DNA of 64,000 nt from Acidovorax soli (GTDB lineage Bacteria > Pseudomonadota > Gammaproteobacteria > Burkholderiales > Burkholderiaceae_C). The position numbers and the translations under genes were made by a program. The notes beneath the pieces are model-generated. The model was not told where the DNA came from. It did no database searches and saw only the letters and a program-made list of their open reading frames with translations. The DNA lies in the NCBI RefSeq assembly GCF_014207955.1, contig NZ_JACHLK010000006.1, positions 62,001 to 126,000 on the forward strand, given 5' to 3'. Positions 8,797-18,217 of this stretch are shown here, in pieces (position 1 is the first letter of the stretch; every line of letters starts with the position of its first letter).

Positions 8797-9941
8797 GGGA
8801 TGCCCTCCGCCGCCGATGGCGCGCTCAGGCGGCCCTCCCCGCGGCACAGCGTCTCATAGGCGTCGGCGATCGCCGCCCAGCGGTAGCGCTCTGTGAGCGA
8901 CGCCCCCGGCACCCAGGCCTGCGCCTGCGGGCTCTGCAGTTGCCGGGTCAGCGCAGGTACATCGGCAAAGTAGCCCCCCTCGTTGCCCAGTGTGTGGCGG
9001 TTGAAGCTGCAATCAAAGGCCAGCAGCGGCCGCTGGTAGGGCAGCATCTCGACCAGGGAAGGGTTGGTCCCCCCCACGCTGTGCCCATGCAGATAGACAT
9101 GGCAGCCCGCGCGCAAGGCGGCCAGTGCCTCGGGGTCGAACAGGGAATCGATGAAGCGCACACGCGGCTCGTCCTGGTAGCGCGCGCGCAAGGCGCGCCC
9201 GAGCGGCGTGGCGCTGAAATTGCCCACCAGCACGTAAAGGGGCAGTGGCGATGCCAGAAAGGCTTCGAGCATCTCGGCGATGTGGTTCTCGGGCTCGATG
9301 CGCGCCACTGTGAGCAGGTAAGCGCCCGGTGCCAGGCCAAAGCGTTCCTGGAGCAGCGCCTGCACCTGGCCCGCGGGCAGTTGCAGCACATGGTCGCAGC
9401 CATAGGCGATGACGGCGCTGGCGCGGCCGTACCGGGCCAGCACCATGTCGGCAATGCCCTGGTTGTCGCTCACCACCACATGGGCATGGCGCACGGCCAG
9501 GGCCTCGCTGCGCGCGAGGAACCAGCGCTTGAAGCCGGTCCATTTGTCGCGCCGGGTCTCCAGCCCGTCGACGTTCACGATGATGCGCCGCGCCCCCGCC
9601 ACAAGGCGCAGCAGGGGCAGGAAGGCGCCACCCGACACGCCCATCACCAGCATGGCATCCACCCCGCGCCAGCACAGCAAAAAATTGAGCAGGTCGTACG
9701 GCACGGACCACAGGCCATTGGCACGCAGCGGCAGGTAACGGTGGCGCAGGCCCATGCCATCGGCAGCACGGGTGGGGCGCCCGACCGATGACCCGAACAC
9801 CTGCACGGCATGCCCCCTGGCCGCCAGCCGCGGGGCCAGTTGCTCCACGCAGGTCTCGAAGCCGCCGTAGCGTGCAGGCAGTCCATCGGTCCCGACAATC
9901 GCCATGCGCAGCGGACTGGAGGCGGAGGGCGATCGCGTCAT
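8793..9941 (-). CDS. Family 4/DUF1972 glycosyltransferase
   Basis: 382 residues. It starts with MAIVGTDG (13-20) and YGGFETC (about 25-31), the signature of DUF1972-type glycosyltransferases (GT4, GT-B fold, including rhamnosyltransferases). The second half has the GT-B donor site: LLTVARIEPENH and later GGTNPSLVEML with its glutamate. I use the ATG at 9941, whose ATGA overlaps the stop of the preceding gene; an internal ATG (9905) directly before IVGTDG is the alternative. The gene also overlaps the next by four bases, so all three glycosyltransferases should be translated as one coupled set. The family is certain; donor and acceptor sugars are inferred from the rml genes. Confidence 0.82.
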   Translation of the reverse strand: MTRSPSASSPLRMAIVGTDGLPARYGGFETCVEQLAPRLAARGHAVQVFGSSVGRPTRAADGMGLRHRYLPLRANGLWSVPYDLLNFLLCWRGVDAMLVMGVSGGAFLPLLRLVAGARRIIVNVDGLETRRDKWTGFKRWFLARSEALAVRHAHVVVSDNQGIADMVLARYGRASAVIAYGCDHVLQLPAGQVQALLQERFGLAPGAYLLTVARIEPENHIAEMLEAFLASPLPLYVLVGNFSATPLGRALRARYQDEPRVRFIDSLFDPEALAALRAGCHVYLHGHSVGGTNPSLVEMLPYQRPLLAFDCSFNRHTLGNEGGYFADVPALTRQLQSPQAQAWVPGASLTERYRWAAIADAYETLCRGEGRLSAPSAAEGIP

Positions 9942-10894
9942 GGTGCGGGCCTGCGCAGCACCTGCAGTGCCAGAAAGAGTGCGAGGGAGCGCCGCCGCCA
10001 CGTGGGGCCCGACACCAGCGCATGCCATGCGAGCTGCAGCGCAACCCGCTGGTGGCTGCGCCCAGCCCAGGGCGTCGACAGCCATGGCGGCGAGCCCGCC
10101 TTCGGCGAGGCGACGGGCAGCACACCGGCCGAGTGGGCCCGCGCCCAGGCCATGGCCTGGCCCAGCACACGCCCGGCCAGTTGCATGCCACGCTGCAGCT
10201 GTTCGCCCAGCCCACGCTGGCGCGAGGCGCCCAGCAGGTTGGAACCATGCTGGCGATACAACGACAGGCTGTGCGGCACATAGGCCAGGCACTGCATGCG
10301 CTGCGCCACCAGGGCCACGGCCCAGTCGTGCATCACATAGGCAGCCTGCTCGGGCAGCCGGGCGATGTGCCCGAGCAGATCACCCGAGAGCAGCAGCGTG
10401 TGCCCGATCACCGGGTTGGTCAGCAGCAGGCGCCGGGGATCGAGGTCGCGCGGCACGGCGTAGGGGTTGCCGGTGTAGAAGCTGGGCTGCAAGGGTGCGA
10501 GCGCCTCATCGACCACTTGCACGTCATGGAACAGCGCCCAGGGCCGGGACCTGTGGGCGGCAGCCTCCAGCATGGCGGCCACCTTGCCGGGCAGCCAGAC
10601 ATCGTCCTGGTCGGCCAGAAAGACACTGTCTGCCGCCTCGACCCGGGATGCCAGCTGGCCCATGGCCCGAAAGAAAGACATGGCGGGGCCGGGGGCATCG
10701 CCGATCCAGTGCAGCTCGATCGGAACGCCCGGCTGGGACGCCAACTGCTCCAGCACGGCCCGGGTGCCATCGTCCGAGGCATGGTCGAAGACATGGATCA
10801 CATCCACGGCCCGGGACTGGGCGCGCATGGAGGCGATCTGCTCGGCGATGAAGCGTGCCCCGTTGTGGCTGCACAGGAGCACATGCAGGGTCAT
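9938..10894 (-). CDS. Family 2 glycosyltransferase
   Basis: 318 residues from the ATG at 10894, the start that gives the normal GT2 beginning TLHVLLCSHNGARFI. The nucleotide-sugar motif FLADQDDVW is at about 92-100, followed by a long insertion and an acceptor-side pattern TNPVIGHTLLLSGDL. Proteins of this type are commonly annotated rhamnosyltransferase or alpha-L-Rha alpha-1,3-L-rhamnosyltransferase. The C-terminal 60 residues are rich in Arg and Trp and may lie at the membrane. It begins 32 bases after rmlC and its stop overlaps the next glycosyltransferase as ATGA, so it belongs to the rml transcript. Confidence 0.8.
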   Translation of the reverse strand: MTLHVLLCSHNGARFIAEQIASMRAQSRAVDVIHVFDHASDDGTRAVLEQLASQPGVPIELHWIGDAPGPAMSFFRAMGQLASRVEAADSVFLADQDDVWLPGKVAAMLEAAAHRSRPWALFHDVQVVDEALAPLQPSFYTGNPYAVPRDLDPRRLLLTNPVIGHTLLLSGDLLGHIARLPEQAAYVMHDWAVALVAQRMQCLAYVPHSLSLYRQHGSNLLGASRQRGLGEQLQRGMQLAGRVLGQAMAWARAHSAGVLPVASPKAGSPPWLSTPWAGRSHQRVALQLAWHALVSGPTWRRRSLALFLALQVLRRPAP

Positions 10895-10926
10895 GCCGGA
10901 CTTTTCAGGTGCGCCACGGGCCGCCG

Positions 10927-11490
10927 TCAGCGGACGGCGGCAGCAGCAAAGACTTCCGCGTTCTCCAGGGTCAGGCCCTGCTGGTCCTTGGCCGACAGCA
11001 AGGGATTGGCGCCGATGTCGGGCCACGCGATGCCGATGGTCGGATCGTTCCAGATGATGCAGCGCTCGTGCGCCGGCGCGTAGTAGTCGGTGGTTTTGTA
11101 CAGGAACTCCGCCGTCTCGCTGAGCACCAGGAAACCGTGCGCAAAGCCCGGCGGCACCCACAGCTGGCGGTGGTTGTCTTCGCTCAGCTCCACACCCACC
11201 CACTGGCCGAAGGTCGGCGAGGCCTTGCGGATGTCCACCGCCACGTCGAACACGGCTCCGCGCACCACGCGCACCAGCTTGCCCTGGGGCTGCTGGACCT
11301 GGTAGTGCAGGCCGCGCAGCACACCCTTGGCGCTGCGGCTGTGGTTGTCCTGCACGAATTCGTGGTTCGTACCAGTGGCCTCGTTGAAGGCACGCTGGTT
11401 GAAGCTCTCATAGAAGAAGCCGCGTGCATCGCCGAACACCTTGGGTTCGATCAGCACGACATCGGGAATGTCCAGTCGGGTTGCTTGCAT
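10927..11490 (-). CDS. rmlC: dTDP-4-dehydrorhamnose 3,5-epimerase
   Basis: 187 residues, full length for the family. It catalyses the third step of dTDP-L-rhamnose synthesis, epimerising C3 and C5 of dTDP-4-keto-6-deoxyglucose. Recognisable landmarks are DARGFFYESF (about 21-30), QDNHSRS followed by VLRGLHYQ with the catalytic histidine, AVDIRKASPTFGQW, and WVPPGFAHGFLVLS of the cupin barrel. The gene is third after rmlB and rmlD/rmlA, 19 bases behind rmlA, and cytoplasmic. Identification is secure. Confidence 0.96.
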   Translation of the reverse strand: MQATRLDIPDVVLIEPKVFGDARGFFYESFNQRAFNEATGTNHEFVQDNHSRSAKGVLRGLHYQVQQPQGKLVRVVRGAVFDVAVDIRKASPTFGQWVGVELSEDNHRQLWVPPGFAHGFLVLSETAEFLYKTTDYYAPAHERCIIWNDPTIGIAWPDIGANPLLSAKDQQGLTLENAEVFAAAAVR

Positions 11491-11509
11491 GGAATGGATG
11501 TCAGGGAAA

Positions 11510-12397
11510 TCAGTAGATCTTTTCTTTGAGCACGCGCATCAGATACTGGCCGTAGCCGTTCTTGGTGAGCGGCTGGGCCAGACGCTCCAGCTGGGCGCTG
11601 TCGATCCACTGGCTGCGCCAGGCGATCTCTTCGGGGCACGCAATCTTCAGGCCCTGCCGGTGCTCCAGCGTGGCGATGAACTGGCCGGCTTCGAGCAGGC
11701 TCTCGTGCGTGCCGGTGTCCAGCCATGCATAGCCCCGGCCCATGATCTCCACGTTCAACTGGCCACGCTCCAGGTACAGGCGGTTCAGGTCGGTGATCTC
11801 GTACTCACCGCGCGCCGAAGGCTTGAGGCCCTTGGCCAGCTCCACCACCTGGTGGTCGTAGAAGTACAGGCCCGTGACCGCATAGCTGGACTTGGGGACC
11901 TTGGGCTTTTCTTCGAGCGAGAGCACCTTGCCATTCGCATCGAACTCGGCCACGCCATAGCGCTCGGGATCGTGCACGTGGTAGGCGAAAACGGTGGCAC
12001 CATCGCTGCGATCGGCGGCACTGCCCAGCAGTTCGTGGAAGTCGTGGCCGTGGAAGATGTTGTCACCGAGCACCAGGGCGCTCGGCGCACCGGCCAGGAA
12101 GGACTCGCCAATCACAAAGGCCTGTGCCAGGCCGTCCGGGCTGGGCTGCACCGCGTACTGCAGGTTGATGCCCCACTGGCTGCCATCGCCCAGCAACTGC
12201 TCGAAGCGCGGCGTGTCCTGCGGGGTGCTGATGACCAGGATGTCGCGGATGCCCGCGAGCATCAGCGTGCTCAGCGGGTAGTAGATCATGGGCTTGTCGT
12301 ACACCGGCAGCAGTTGCTTGCTGATGGCCAGGGTGGCCGGGTGCAGCCGGGTTCCGGAGCCTCCGGCGAGGATGATGCCTTTGCGTGCCGTCGTCAT
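11510..12397 (-). CDS. rmlA: Glucose-1-phosphate thymidylyltransferase
   Basis: 295 residues. First enzyme of the dTDP-L-rhamnose route, joining dTTP and glucose-1-phosphate. The nucleotide loop is [14 protein letters not shown] (6-19); [35 protein letters not shown] and [10 protein letters not shown] are all present, and the C-terminal helical part that makes the allosteric dTTP site is intact. The gene lies 14 bases after rmlD and 19 before rmlC. Order rmlB-D-A-C is the usual one. Confidence 0.97.
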   Translation of the reverse strand: MTTARKGIILAGGSGTRLHPATLAISKQLLPVYDKPMIYYPLSTLMLAGIRDILVISTPQDTPRFEQLLGDGSQWGINLQYAVQPSPDGLAQAFVIGESFLAGAPSALVLGDNIFHGHDFHELLGSAADRSDGATVFAYHVHDPERYGVAEFDANGKVLSLEEKPKVPKSSYAVTGLYFYDHQVVELAKGLKPSARGEYEITDLNRLYLERGQLNVEIMGRGYAWLDTGTHESLLEAGQFIATLEHRQGLKIACPEEIAWRSQWIDSAQLERLAQPLTKNGYGQYLMRVLKEKIY

Positions 12398-12411
12398 GGG
12401 GATGGTATTTC

Positions 12412-13302
12412 TCAGAGAATCTCGGTGAGCATGCGCGCCACGCCCGCCTGCCAGTGGGGCAGGGTCAGGCCGAAGGTGCTGCGCAGTTTGGACGTGTCCA
12501 GGCGCGAGTTGTGCGGGCGCACGGCCGGGGTCGGGAAGGCGCTGGTCGGCACCGGGGCGACTTCCTTGGCGACGATCTTTTCACCCACCGGGTGCTTCGC
12601 AGCCGTGGCCAGCACGAACTTCGCGTATTCGTTCCAGTTGGTTTCGCCAGCGGCCACCAGGTGGTACAGGCCAGCGTCCTCGGGGTGTTTTTGCAGGTGG
12701 CGGATGGCATGGGCCGTCACGTCGGCCAACAGGTCGGCGCCGGTCGGTGCGCCCCACTGGTCGTCGATCACGGTCAGGCGCTCGCGCTCCTGCGCCAGGC
12801 GCAGCATGGTCTTGGCGAAGTTGCCGCCGCGTGCTGCATAGACCCAGCTGGTGCGCAGGATCAGGTGCTTCGCACCCGATTGGGCAATCAGTTGCTCGCC
12901 TTCGAGCTTGGTGCGGCCGTACACGCTCAAGGGTGCGGGCGCGTCGGTCTCCACCCAGGGACGGCTGCCGCTGCCGTCGAAGACATAGTCGGTGCTGTAG
13001 TGCACCAGCCAGGCCCCGAGTTTCGCAGCCTCCTGTGCAATGGCGCCGGGCGTGGTGGCATTCAGCGTGCGGGCGAAATCGGCTTCGCTCTCGGCCTTGT
13101 CCACCGCCGTGTGGGCCGCGGCGTTGACGATGACGTCCGGGCGCAGGGCGCGCACCGTCTCGGCCACGCCAGCAGGGTTGGAGAAGTCACCGCAGTGATC
13201 GGTGCTGTCGAAATCCAGCGCTGTGACCGTGCCCAGCACGGACAGGCTGCGCTGCAGCTCCCAGCCGACCTGGCCGCCTTTTCCGAAGAGCAGGATGTTC
13301 AT
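12412..13302 (-). CDS. rmlD: dTDP-4-dehydrorhamnose reductase
   Basis: 296 residues from the ATG at 13302, which overlaps the rmlB stop as ATGA; the frame stays open further upstream but that part lies inside rmlB. It is a short-chain dehydrogenase with the NAD(P) motif [10 protein letters not shown] (7-16), STDYVFDG (103-110) and the catalytic Tyr/Lys pair YGRTK (128-132). It performs the last step to dTDP-L-rhamnose. Identification is secure. Confidence 0.96.
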   Translation of the reverse strand: MNILLFGKGGQVGWELQRSLSVLGTVTALDFDSTDHCGDFSNPAGVAETVRALRPDVIVNAAAHTAVDKAESEADFARTLNATTPGAIAQEAAKLGAWLVHYSTDYVFDGSGSRPWVETDAPAPLSVYGRTKLEGEQLIAQSGAKHLILRTSWVYAARGGNFAKTMLRLAQERERLTVIDDQWGAPTGADLLADVTAHAIRHLQKHPEDAGLYHLVAAGETNWNEYAKFVLATAAKHPVGEKIVAKEVAPVPTSAFPTPAVRPHNSRLDTSKLRSTFGLTLPHWQAGVARMLTEIL

Positions 13303-14387
13303 GCGCTGGCGTCCGCAACGGCTGCAGGCTCCTGCGCGTACTGGGTCTGCACCCAGTCGCGGTAGGCGCCCGTCTGCACGCTGGCCACCCAGTCGGCATG
13401 CTCCAGGTACCACTGCACGGTCTTGCGGATGCCGGTGTCGAAGGTCTCGGCGGGCTTCCAGCCCAGCTCGCGCTCGATCTTGCGCGCATCGATGGCATAG
13501 CGGCGGTCGTGGCCCGGGCGGTCCTTCACATAGGTGATCTGGGTGCGGTAGCTCTGGCCGTCGGCGCGCGGGCGCAGCTCGTCGAGCAGGCCGCACACCA
13601 TGTTCACGATCTCGATGTTGGGCTTCTCGTTCCAGCCGCCCACGTTGTAGGTCTCGCCGGGGGCGCCCGCTTCCAGCACGCGGCGGATGGCGCTGCAGTG
13701 GTCCTTCACGTACAGCCAGTCGCGCACCTGCATGCCATCGCCGTACACCGGCAGGTGCTTGCCGGCCAGCGCATTGACGATCATCAGCGGAATCAGCTTC
13801 TCGGGGAAGTGGTAGGGCCCGTAGTTGTTGCTGCAATTGGTGGTGAGCACCGGCAGGCCGTAGGTATGGTGCCAGGCGCGCACCAGGTGGTCGCTGGCGG
13901 CCTTGCTGGCGCTGTAGGGGCTGTTGGGCTCGAAGCCACGCGTCTCGGCGAAGGCCGGGTCGGTCGGGGCGAGCGAACCGTACACCTCGTCGGTGGACAC
14001 ATGCAGGAACCGGAAGGCCGCACGTTCGCCTTCAGGCAGTGCGCTCCAGTAGGCACGCACGGCCTCCAGCAGGCGGAACGAGCCGACGATGTTGGTCTGG
14101 ATGAAGTCCTCAGGCCCGTGGATGGAGCGGTCCACATGCGACTCGGCCGCGAAATTGACCACGGCACGCGGCTTGTGCTCGGCCAGCAGGCGGGCCAGCA
14201 GGGCCGTGTCGCCGATGTCGCCCTGCACGAAGGTGTGGCGCGCGTCGCCCTTTATCCCGTCCAGGTTGTGCAGGTTGCCTGCGTAGGTGAGCTTGTCGAG
14301 GTTGACGACGGGCTCGCTGGAGGCAGCAAGCCAGTCAAGAACGAAGTTGGCGCCGATGAAACCCGCGCCGCCGGTAACCAGAATCAT
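13299..14387 (-). CDS. rmlB: dTDP-glucose 4,6-dehydratase
   Basis: 362 residues. Extended short-chain dehydrogenase with [10 protein letters not shown] near the N-terminus (6-15), the STDEVYG segment carrying the active-site Thr/Asp/Glu, and a YSASKA catalytic Tyr-Lys near residue 165. It makes dTDP-4-keto-6-deoxyglucose in the cytoplasm. It is the first gene of the rml transcript, preceded by about 110 non-coding bases with a candidate promoter, and is coupled to rmlD by a four-base overlap. Confidence 0.97.
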   Translation of the reverse strand: MILVTGGAGFIGANFVLDWLAASSEPVVNLDKLTYAGNLHNLDGIKGDARHTFVQGDIGDTALLARLLAEHKPRAVVNFAAESHVDRSIHGPEDFIQTNIVGSFRLLEAVRAYWSALPEGERAAFRFLHVSTDEVYGSLAPTDPAFAETRGFEPNSPYSASKAASDHLVRAWHHTYGLPVLTTNCSNNYGPYHFPEKLIPLMIVNALAGKHLPVYGDGMQVRDWLYVKDHCSAIRRVLEAGAPGETYNVGGWNEKPNIEIVNMVCGLLDELRPRADGQSYRTQITYVKDRPGHDRRYAIDARKIERELGWKPAETFDTGIRKTVQWYLEHADWVASVQTGAYRDWVQTQYAQEPAAVADASA

Positions 14388-14427
14388 AGGGTGGGCTGTG
14401 TGAAATGCCTGCTCGGCAGAACCCGCG

Positions 14428-14458
14428 ATTATCCCACCCCGCCCGGTTACCCGGTAAC
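14428..14458 (-). promoter_or_regulatory. Candidate rml operon promoter with overlapping palindrome
   Basis: On the minus strand, TTACCG (14457-14452) and GATAAT (14433-14428) are 18 bases apart, about 40 bases before the rmlB ATG. The -35 lies in a palindrome of two 6-base arms around one base, GTTACC-C-GGTAAC (14446-14458), which could be a repressor or activator site. The -10 match is good, the -35 match moderate. No start-site data. Confidence 0.4.
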
Positions 14459-14498
14459 AGAGTTCAACACGGGCCTGCCGGGGCGGATTGAAAGGCCA

Positions 14499-16487
14499 TC
14501 AGAAATGGATGCCGCGCATCATCTGCTGCAGCGCCACCGCTTCGGCGGAGAGCTGGGGCTTGGCGTCCTTGCCCCCACCCTTGGCCGCGGTGGAGTCCGG
14601 GAACATGCGGAAGCTGGTGTTCATGGTGATCTGGGCCACGCGCGGCACCAGGGCATGCAGCAACTGGCCGGTGATGCCCAGGCGCGTGGCGATGCGCACG
14701 GGCTTGAAGATGCAGGCCTGGGCGATCATGTCGGCCGCCTCCTCGGGGCTCAGCGTGGGCACGTTGTTGTAGATCTTGGTGGGCGCGATCATGGGCGTGC
14801 GCACCAGCGGCATGTTGATGGTGGTGAAGGTGATGCCCTGGTCGGCGAACTCGCTCGAAGCGCAGCGCGTCCACGCGTCGAGCGCCGCCTTGCTCGCCAC
14901 GTAGGCCGAAAAGCGCGGCGCATTGGTCAGCACGCCGATGGAGCTGATGTTCACCACATGGCCCTTGCGCTTGGCCACCATGCCGGGTAGGAAACCCATG
15001 GTCACGCGCAGGCAGCCGAAGTAATTGAGCTGCATGGTGCGCTCGTAATCGTGGAAGCGGTCGTAGCTCGACTCAATGGCGCGGCGGATGGAGCGGCCCG
15101 CGTTGTTGATCAGGAAATCCACCCCGCCGTGCTTGTCGACCAGCAACTGCACGAAACGGTCGCAGTCGGCCATGTCGGCGATGTCGGCCGCATAGGCGAT
15201 GAAGGCGTACCCCTTGGCACGTGCCTCGGCGCAGGCCTCGTCGAGCTTGTCCTGGTCACGCCCGCAGATGATGGTGGTGGCACCCGCCTCGGCGAACTTG
15301 TGCGCGGCCGCCAGGCCGATGCCGGAAGACCCGCCCGTGACCAGCACCACCTTGCCGGCCACCGTGCCCTTGAGGCTGCGGTCGATGAACAGCTCGGGGT
15401 CGAGGTTGCGCTCCCAGTAATCCCACAGGCGCCACGCGTAGTCCTTGAGGTTGGGGCAGGTCACGCCCGATCCCTTGAGCGCCGCCAGGGTCTCGCGACA
15501 ATCGAAGCGCGTGGGGTAGTTCACAAAGGTCAGCATGTCCTCGGGCAGGCCCAGGTCCTTCAAGACGGCATTGCGCACGCGGCGCACGGGCGCCATGGCC
15601 ATCAGGCTCTTCTTGATGCCCTTGGGGATGAAGCCCAGCAGCGCGGCGTTGATGAACAGGTTCATGCGCGGCGCGTGCGCGGCGCGGCTGAAGATGTCGA
15701 GCACATCGCCCACACGGTAGCCCACCGGGTCCACCAGGTGGTAGCACTTCTTGCCGATGTCCTTCTGGTGGCTGATGACATTGAGCGCGTTGACCACGAA
15801 GTCCACGGGCACGATGTTCACGCGCCCGCCCTCCAGGCCCACGGTGGGCATCCAGGGCGGCAGCAGCTGGCGCAGACGCTGGATCAGCTTGAAGAAGTAG
15901 TAGGGGCCGTCGATCTTGTCCATCTCGCCGGTCGTGCTGTCGCCCACCACCATGGCGGGGCGGTACACGGTCCAGGGCACCTTGCAGTCCTGGCGCACGA
16001 TCTTCTCGCTCTCGTGCTTGGTCTGGAAGTACGGGTGGTCCAGGCCTTCGGCCTCCTCGAACATGTCCTCGCGGAACACGCCTTCGTACAGCCCGGCGGC
16101 GGCGATGGACGAGACATGGTGGAAGTGGCCGGCATCGATGGCCTTGGCCAGGTCCACGGTGTTGCGCGTGCCCTCGATGTTCACGGCCACCTGGGTCTCT
16201 TCGTCGGCGCCCAGGTCGTAGACCGCGGCCAGGTGGTAGAAGTGGTCGATCTGGCCCTTGAGCTTCTTCACGTCCTCGGTGGCCACGCCGAGCTTTTTCG
16301 CGGTGAGGTCGCCGAACACCGGCAGCGCGCGCGCGGCCGATACGCCCCAGTAGCTGCGCAGGTCGGCCACCTTGTCGGCGCTTTCCTGCCGGATCAGGAA
16401 GTGCACCACGGCACCCTTGCGTTCGAGCAGCTTCTTGACCAGCCGCTTGCCGATGAAACCCGTCGCACCCGTCACGAAATACTGCAT
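14499..16487 (-). CDS. Fatty acyl-CoA reductase homologue, two reductase domains
   Basis: 662 residues from the ATG at 16487, which has GAGGAG at good spacing. The N-terminal half is an extended SDR of the male-sterile/NAD_binding_4 type (TGATGFIGKR from residue 6, HHVSSIAAAG, TKHESEK). The C-terminal half is a second, classical SDR (VTGGSSGIG near 385, NISSIG, YVASK near 527). From memory this two-domain layout, including the stretches FREDMFEEAEGLDHPY, NYPTRFD and YWERNLDPELF, closely matches the Marinobacter alcohol-forming fatty acyl-CoA reductase (about 660 residues), which reduces acyl-CoA to fatty alcohol with NADPH. The gene stands alone and diverges from a phasin gene. Function is strongly suggested by the family; the physiological product here (alcohol, aldehyde or a wax ester precursor) is not known. 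Confidence 0.85.
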   Translation of the reverse strand: MQYFVTGATGFIGKRLVKKLLERKGAVVHFLIRQESADKVADLRSYWGVSAARALPVFGDLTAKKLGVATEDVKKLKGQIDHFYHLAAVYDLGADEETQVAVNIEGTRNTVDLAKAIDAGHFHHVSSIAAAGLYEGVFREDMFEEAEGLDHPYFQTKHESEKIVRQDCKVPWTVYRPAMVVGDSTTGEMDKIDGPYYFFKLIQRLRQLLPPWMPTVGLEGGRVNIVPVDFVVNALNVISHQKDIGKKCYHLVDPVGYRVGDVLDIFSRAAHAPRMNLFINAALLGFIPKGIKKSLMAMAPVRRVRNAVLKDLGLPEDMLTFVNYPTRFDCRETLAALKGSGVTCPNLKDYAWRLWDYWERNLDPELFIDRSLKGTVAGKVVLVTGGSSGIGLAAAHKFAEAGATTIICGRDQDKLDEACAEARAKGYAFIAYAADIADMADCDRFVQLLVDKHGGVDFLINNAGRSIRRAIESSYDRFHDYERTMQLNYFGCLRVTMGFLPGMVAKRKGHVVNISSIGVLTNAPRFSAYVASKAALDAWTRCASSEFADQGITFTTINMPLVRTPMIAPTKIYNNVPTLSPEEAADMIAQACIFKPVRIATRLGITGQLLHALVPRVAQITMNTSFRMFPDSTAAKGGGKDAKPQLSAEAVALQQMMRGIHF

Positions 16488-16594
16488 GAAAAGACTCCTC
16501 TCAGATCTGGTCATTCTTGCGCATGCGCCCAGGCCGCGGATTCAGCACAAACCCGCGGCGGCCGAGAGGCCCGGCGCAGGCAGGTCCTAGAGAC

Positions 16595-16619
16595 CGCGCT
16601 CTATGGTTTTAGGAGCGCG
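16595..16619. promoter_or_regulatory. Inverted repeat in the divergent FACR/phasin promoter region
   Basis: CGCGCTC (16595-16601) and GAGCGCG (16613-16619) flank an 11-base AT-rich centre, in the 230-base gap between the two divergent genes. It lies about 100 bases before each start and could be a binding site controlling one or both. No match to a known regulator motif is claimed. Confidence 0.3.
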
Positions 16620-16717
16620 CGCCTACACATGGGCGCAGGTGCAGCGTACAGTGCGTCCATGCGTCGGGGCCCTGGCTCCGGCAACCCCAACCCATCCATC
16701 GCACCCCGGAGGCCTCC

Positions 16718-17287
16718 ATGGTCAAGAAACTGCAGAAACTCAGCGCCGACAAGAAGAGTGGCAACGCCCAGCTGTCGAGCACCGTCAAGGACTCGGCCCA
16801 GCAGATCTGGCTGGCGGGCCTGGGTGCCTTCTCCAAGGCCCAGGAAGAAGGCGGCAAGGTGTTCGAGTCCCTGGTCAAGGAAGGCCTGTCCATCCAGCGC
16901 AAGACCCAGGCCGTTGCCGAGGAGAAGATCTCCGAAGCCACCAGCCGCGTGACCACCATGGCCAGCGACATCGGCTCCAAGGCCCAGGGCCAATGGGACA
17001 AGCTCGAAAACATCTTTGAAGACCGCGTGGCCAAGGCCCTGTCCAAGCTCGGCGTGCCCTCGGCCCGCGACATCGAGGCCCTGAACGCACGCATCGACGC
17101 CCTCTCCAAGGGCAAGGCCGCCCCCGCCAAGGCCGCAGCAAAGTCCGCAGCCCCCGCCAAGAAGGCCGTGGCCAAGAAGGCAGCGGCCAAGCCCGCAGCC
17201 AAGGGCACGCCCGCTCCCGCCAAGAAGGCAGCCGCCAAGCCCCGCGCAGCGGCGAAGAAGGCTGCAGCACCGGCGACCAGCGCCTGA
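16718..17287 (+). CDS. phaF: PhaF/PhaI-type phasin with histone-like Ala/Lys/Pro tail
   Basis: 189 residues. Residues 1-115 are a helical phasin domain (QQIWLAGLGAFSKAQEEGGKVFESLVKEG is its core) that coats polyhydroxyalkanoate granules. Residues about 128-189 are an Ala/Lys/Pro-rich tail with repeated AAKPAAK/PAKKAAAK units, like the histone H1-type tail of PhaF, which binds DNA and helps share granules between daughter cells. The tail is near 40% Ala and strongly basic. A strong terminator follows. Neighbours are a divergent fatty acyl-CoA reductase gene and a TetR regulator, a lipid-storage context. Family is well supported; PhaF versus another phasin name is less sure. Confidence 0.82.
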   Translation: MVKKLQKLSADKKSGNAQLSSTVKDSAQQIWLAGLGAFSKAQEEGGKVFESLVKEGLSIQRKTQAVAEEKISEATSRVTTMASDIGSKAQGQWDKLENIFEDRVAKALSKLGVPSARDIEALNARIDALSKGKAAPAKAAAKSAAPAKKAVAKKAAAKPAAKGTPAPAKKAAAKPRAAAKKAAAPATSA

Positions 17288-17322
17288 CCGACACGGGCGG
17301 CCCTGGCCGCCCCGGGCAGATG

Positions 17323-17355
17323 ACGGCTGGCATGCCTTGGCATGCCAGCCGTTTT
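17323..17355 (+). terminator. Rho-independent terminator after the phasin gene
   Basis: A 13-base perfect stem (17324-17336 with 17339-17351) closed by a two-base loop as written, followed by TTTT. It is 36 bases after the phasin stop and separates the phasin from the TetR gene. Confidence 0.8.
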
Positions 17356-17502
17356 GCTTGGTGCGCACAGCGCCCGGTGCATGCGCCCCGGCCCTTCGGG
17401 GGCATGCCTTATTTGATGCAATGCAGCATCCGCCGCTCGGTTAGAGTGTCACCAGAGATACACACCGACCGATCCCAAACGACGCGAAGAGGGCCTGCAC
17501 AC

Positions 17503-18165
17503 ATGGTGAAGAAAGCGCCGCGACGCACCGCAGAACGCATTCTGGAAGTCACGCTGGACCTGTTCAACCGGTTCGGCGAACCCAACGTCTCCACCACCCT
17601 CATCTCCGCCGAACTGCGCATCAGCCCTGGCAACCTGTACTACCACTACCCTGCCAAGGACGAGCTGATCAACGCGCTGTTCGACCGCTACGAACAGGCG
17701 CTCACCGAGCTGCTGGCCGCCGCCGATGGGGTGCGCAACGTGGAAGACGCCTGGTTCTTCATGCACACGCTGTTCGAGCTGATCTGGCAGTACCGTTTTC
17801 TGTACCGCGACCTCAACGACCTGCTGTCCAAGAACCGGCGCCTGGAAACCCATTTCCAGGCCATCCTCAAGAACAAGACCCGCGCCGTGCGCGCCATGCT
17901 CGATGGCATGGGCCGCTCGGACGCACTGCACATCGACACGCGCGAACTGGAAGCCACCGCCACCAGCATGGTGGTGGTGCTGACCTACTGGCTGAGCTTC
18001 GAGTACGTGCGCGACCCACGCCGCGCGCTGGAGCCCGAGAGCGCCCAGACCGCCCTGCTGCGTGGGGCCCACCATGTGCTCAATCTGCTCATGCCCTACC
18101 TCGAGAGCGGGCAACGCGCCCACCTGCTGGAAATCGTCGGCGCCTACGCCATCCCTCCGGGCTGA
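17503..18165 (+). CDS. TetR family transcriptional regulator
   Basis: 220 residues from the ATG at 17503. The frame is open further upstream but that part crosses the phasin terminator. The N-terminal helix-turn-helix is typical: TAERILEVTLDLFNRFG, VSTTLISAELRIS, PGNLYYHYPAKDELI (about residues 8-53). The C-terminal ligand domain is helical with an aromatic-rich segment (WFFMHTLFELIWQYRFLYRDL, about 86-106) that could hold a hydrophobic effector such as an acyl-CoA; this is inference. The gene follows the phasin terminator and precedes a TPR-like gene by 50 bases, so the latter may be co-transcribed. Confidence 0.85.
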   Translation: MVKKAPRRTAERILEVTLDLFNRFGEPNVSTTLISAELRISPGNLYYHYPAKDELINALFDRYEQALTELLAAADGVRNVEDAWFFMHTLFELIWQYRFLYRDLNDLLSKNRRLETHFQAILKNKTRAVRAMLDGMGRSDALHIDTRELEATATSMVVVLTYWLSFEYVRDPRRALEPESAQTALLRGAHHVLNLLMPYLESGQRAHLLEIVGAYAIPPG

Positions 18166-18217
18166 ACACGCAGGCGCCCCCCCTACACCCGACCCCAAGA
18201 ACCACAGGAGACACACC

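Noticed and set aside
8797..8847. Upstream extension of the 7915-8796 glycosyltransferase
   Set aside because: The ATGA overlap at 8793-8796 and the normal GT2 N-terminus favour the shorter protein.
17101..17287. Repeated Ala/Lys/Pro codons in the phasin gene as a possible repeat array
   Set aside because: They code for the known histone-like tail of PhaF; the DNA repeats are irregular and in frame.
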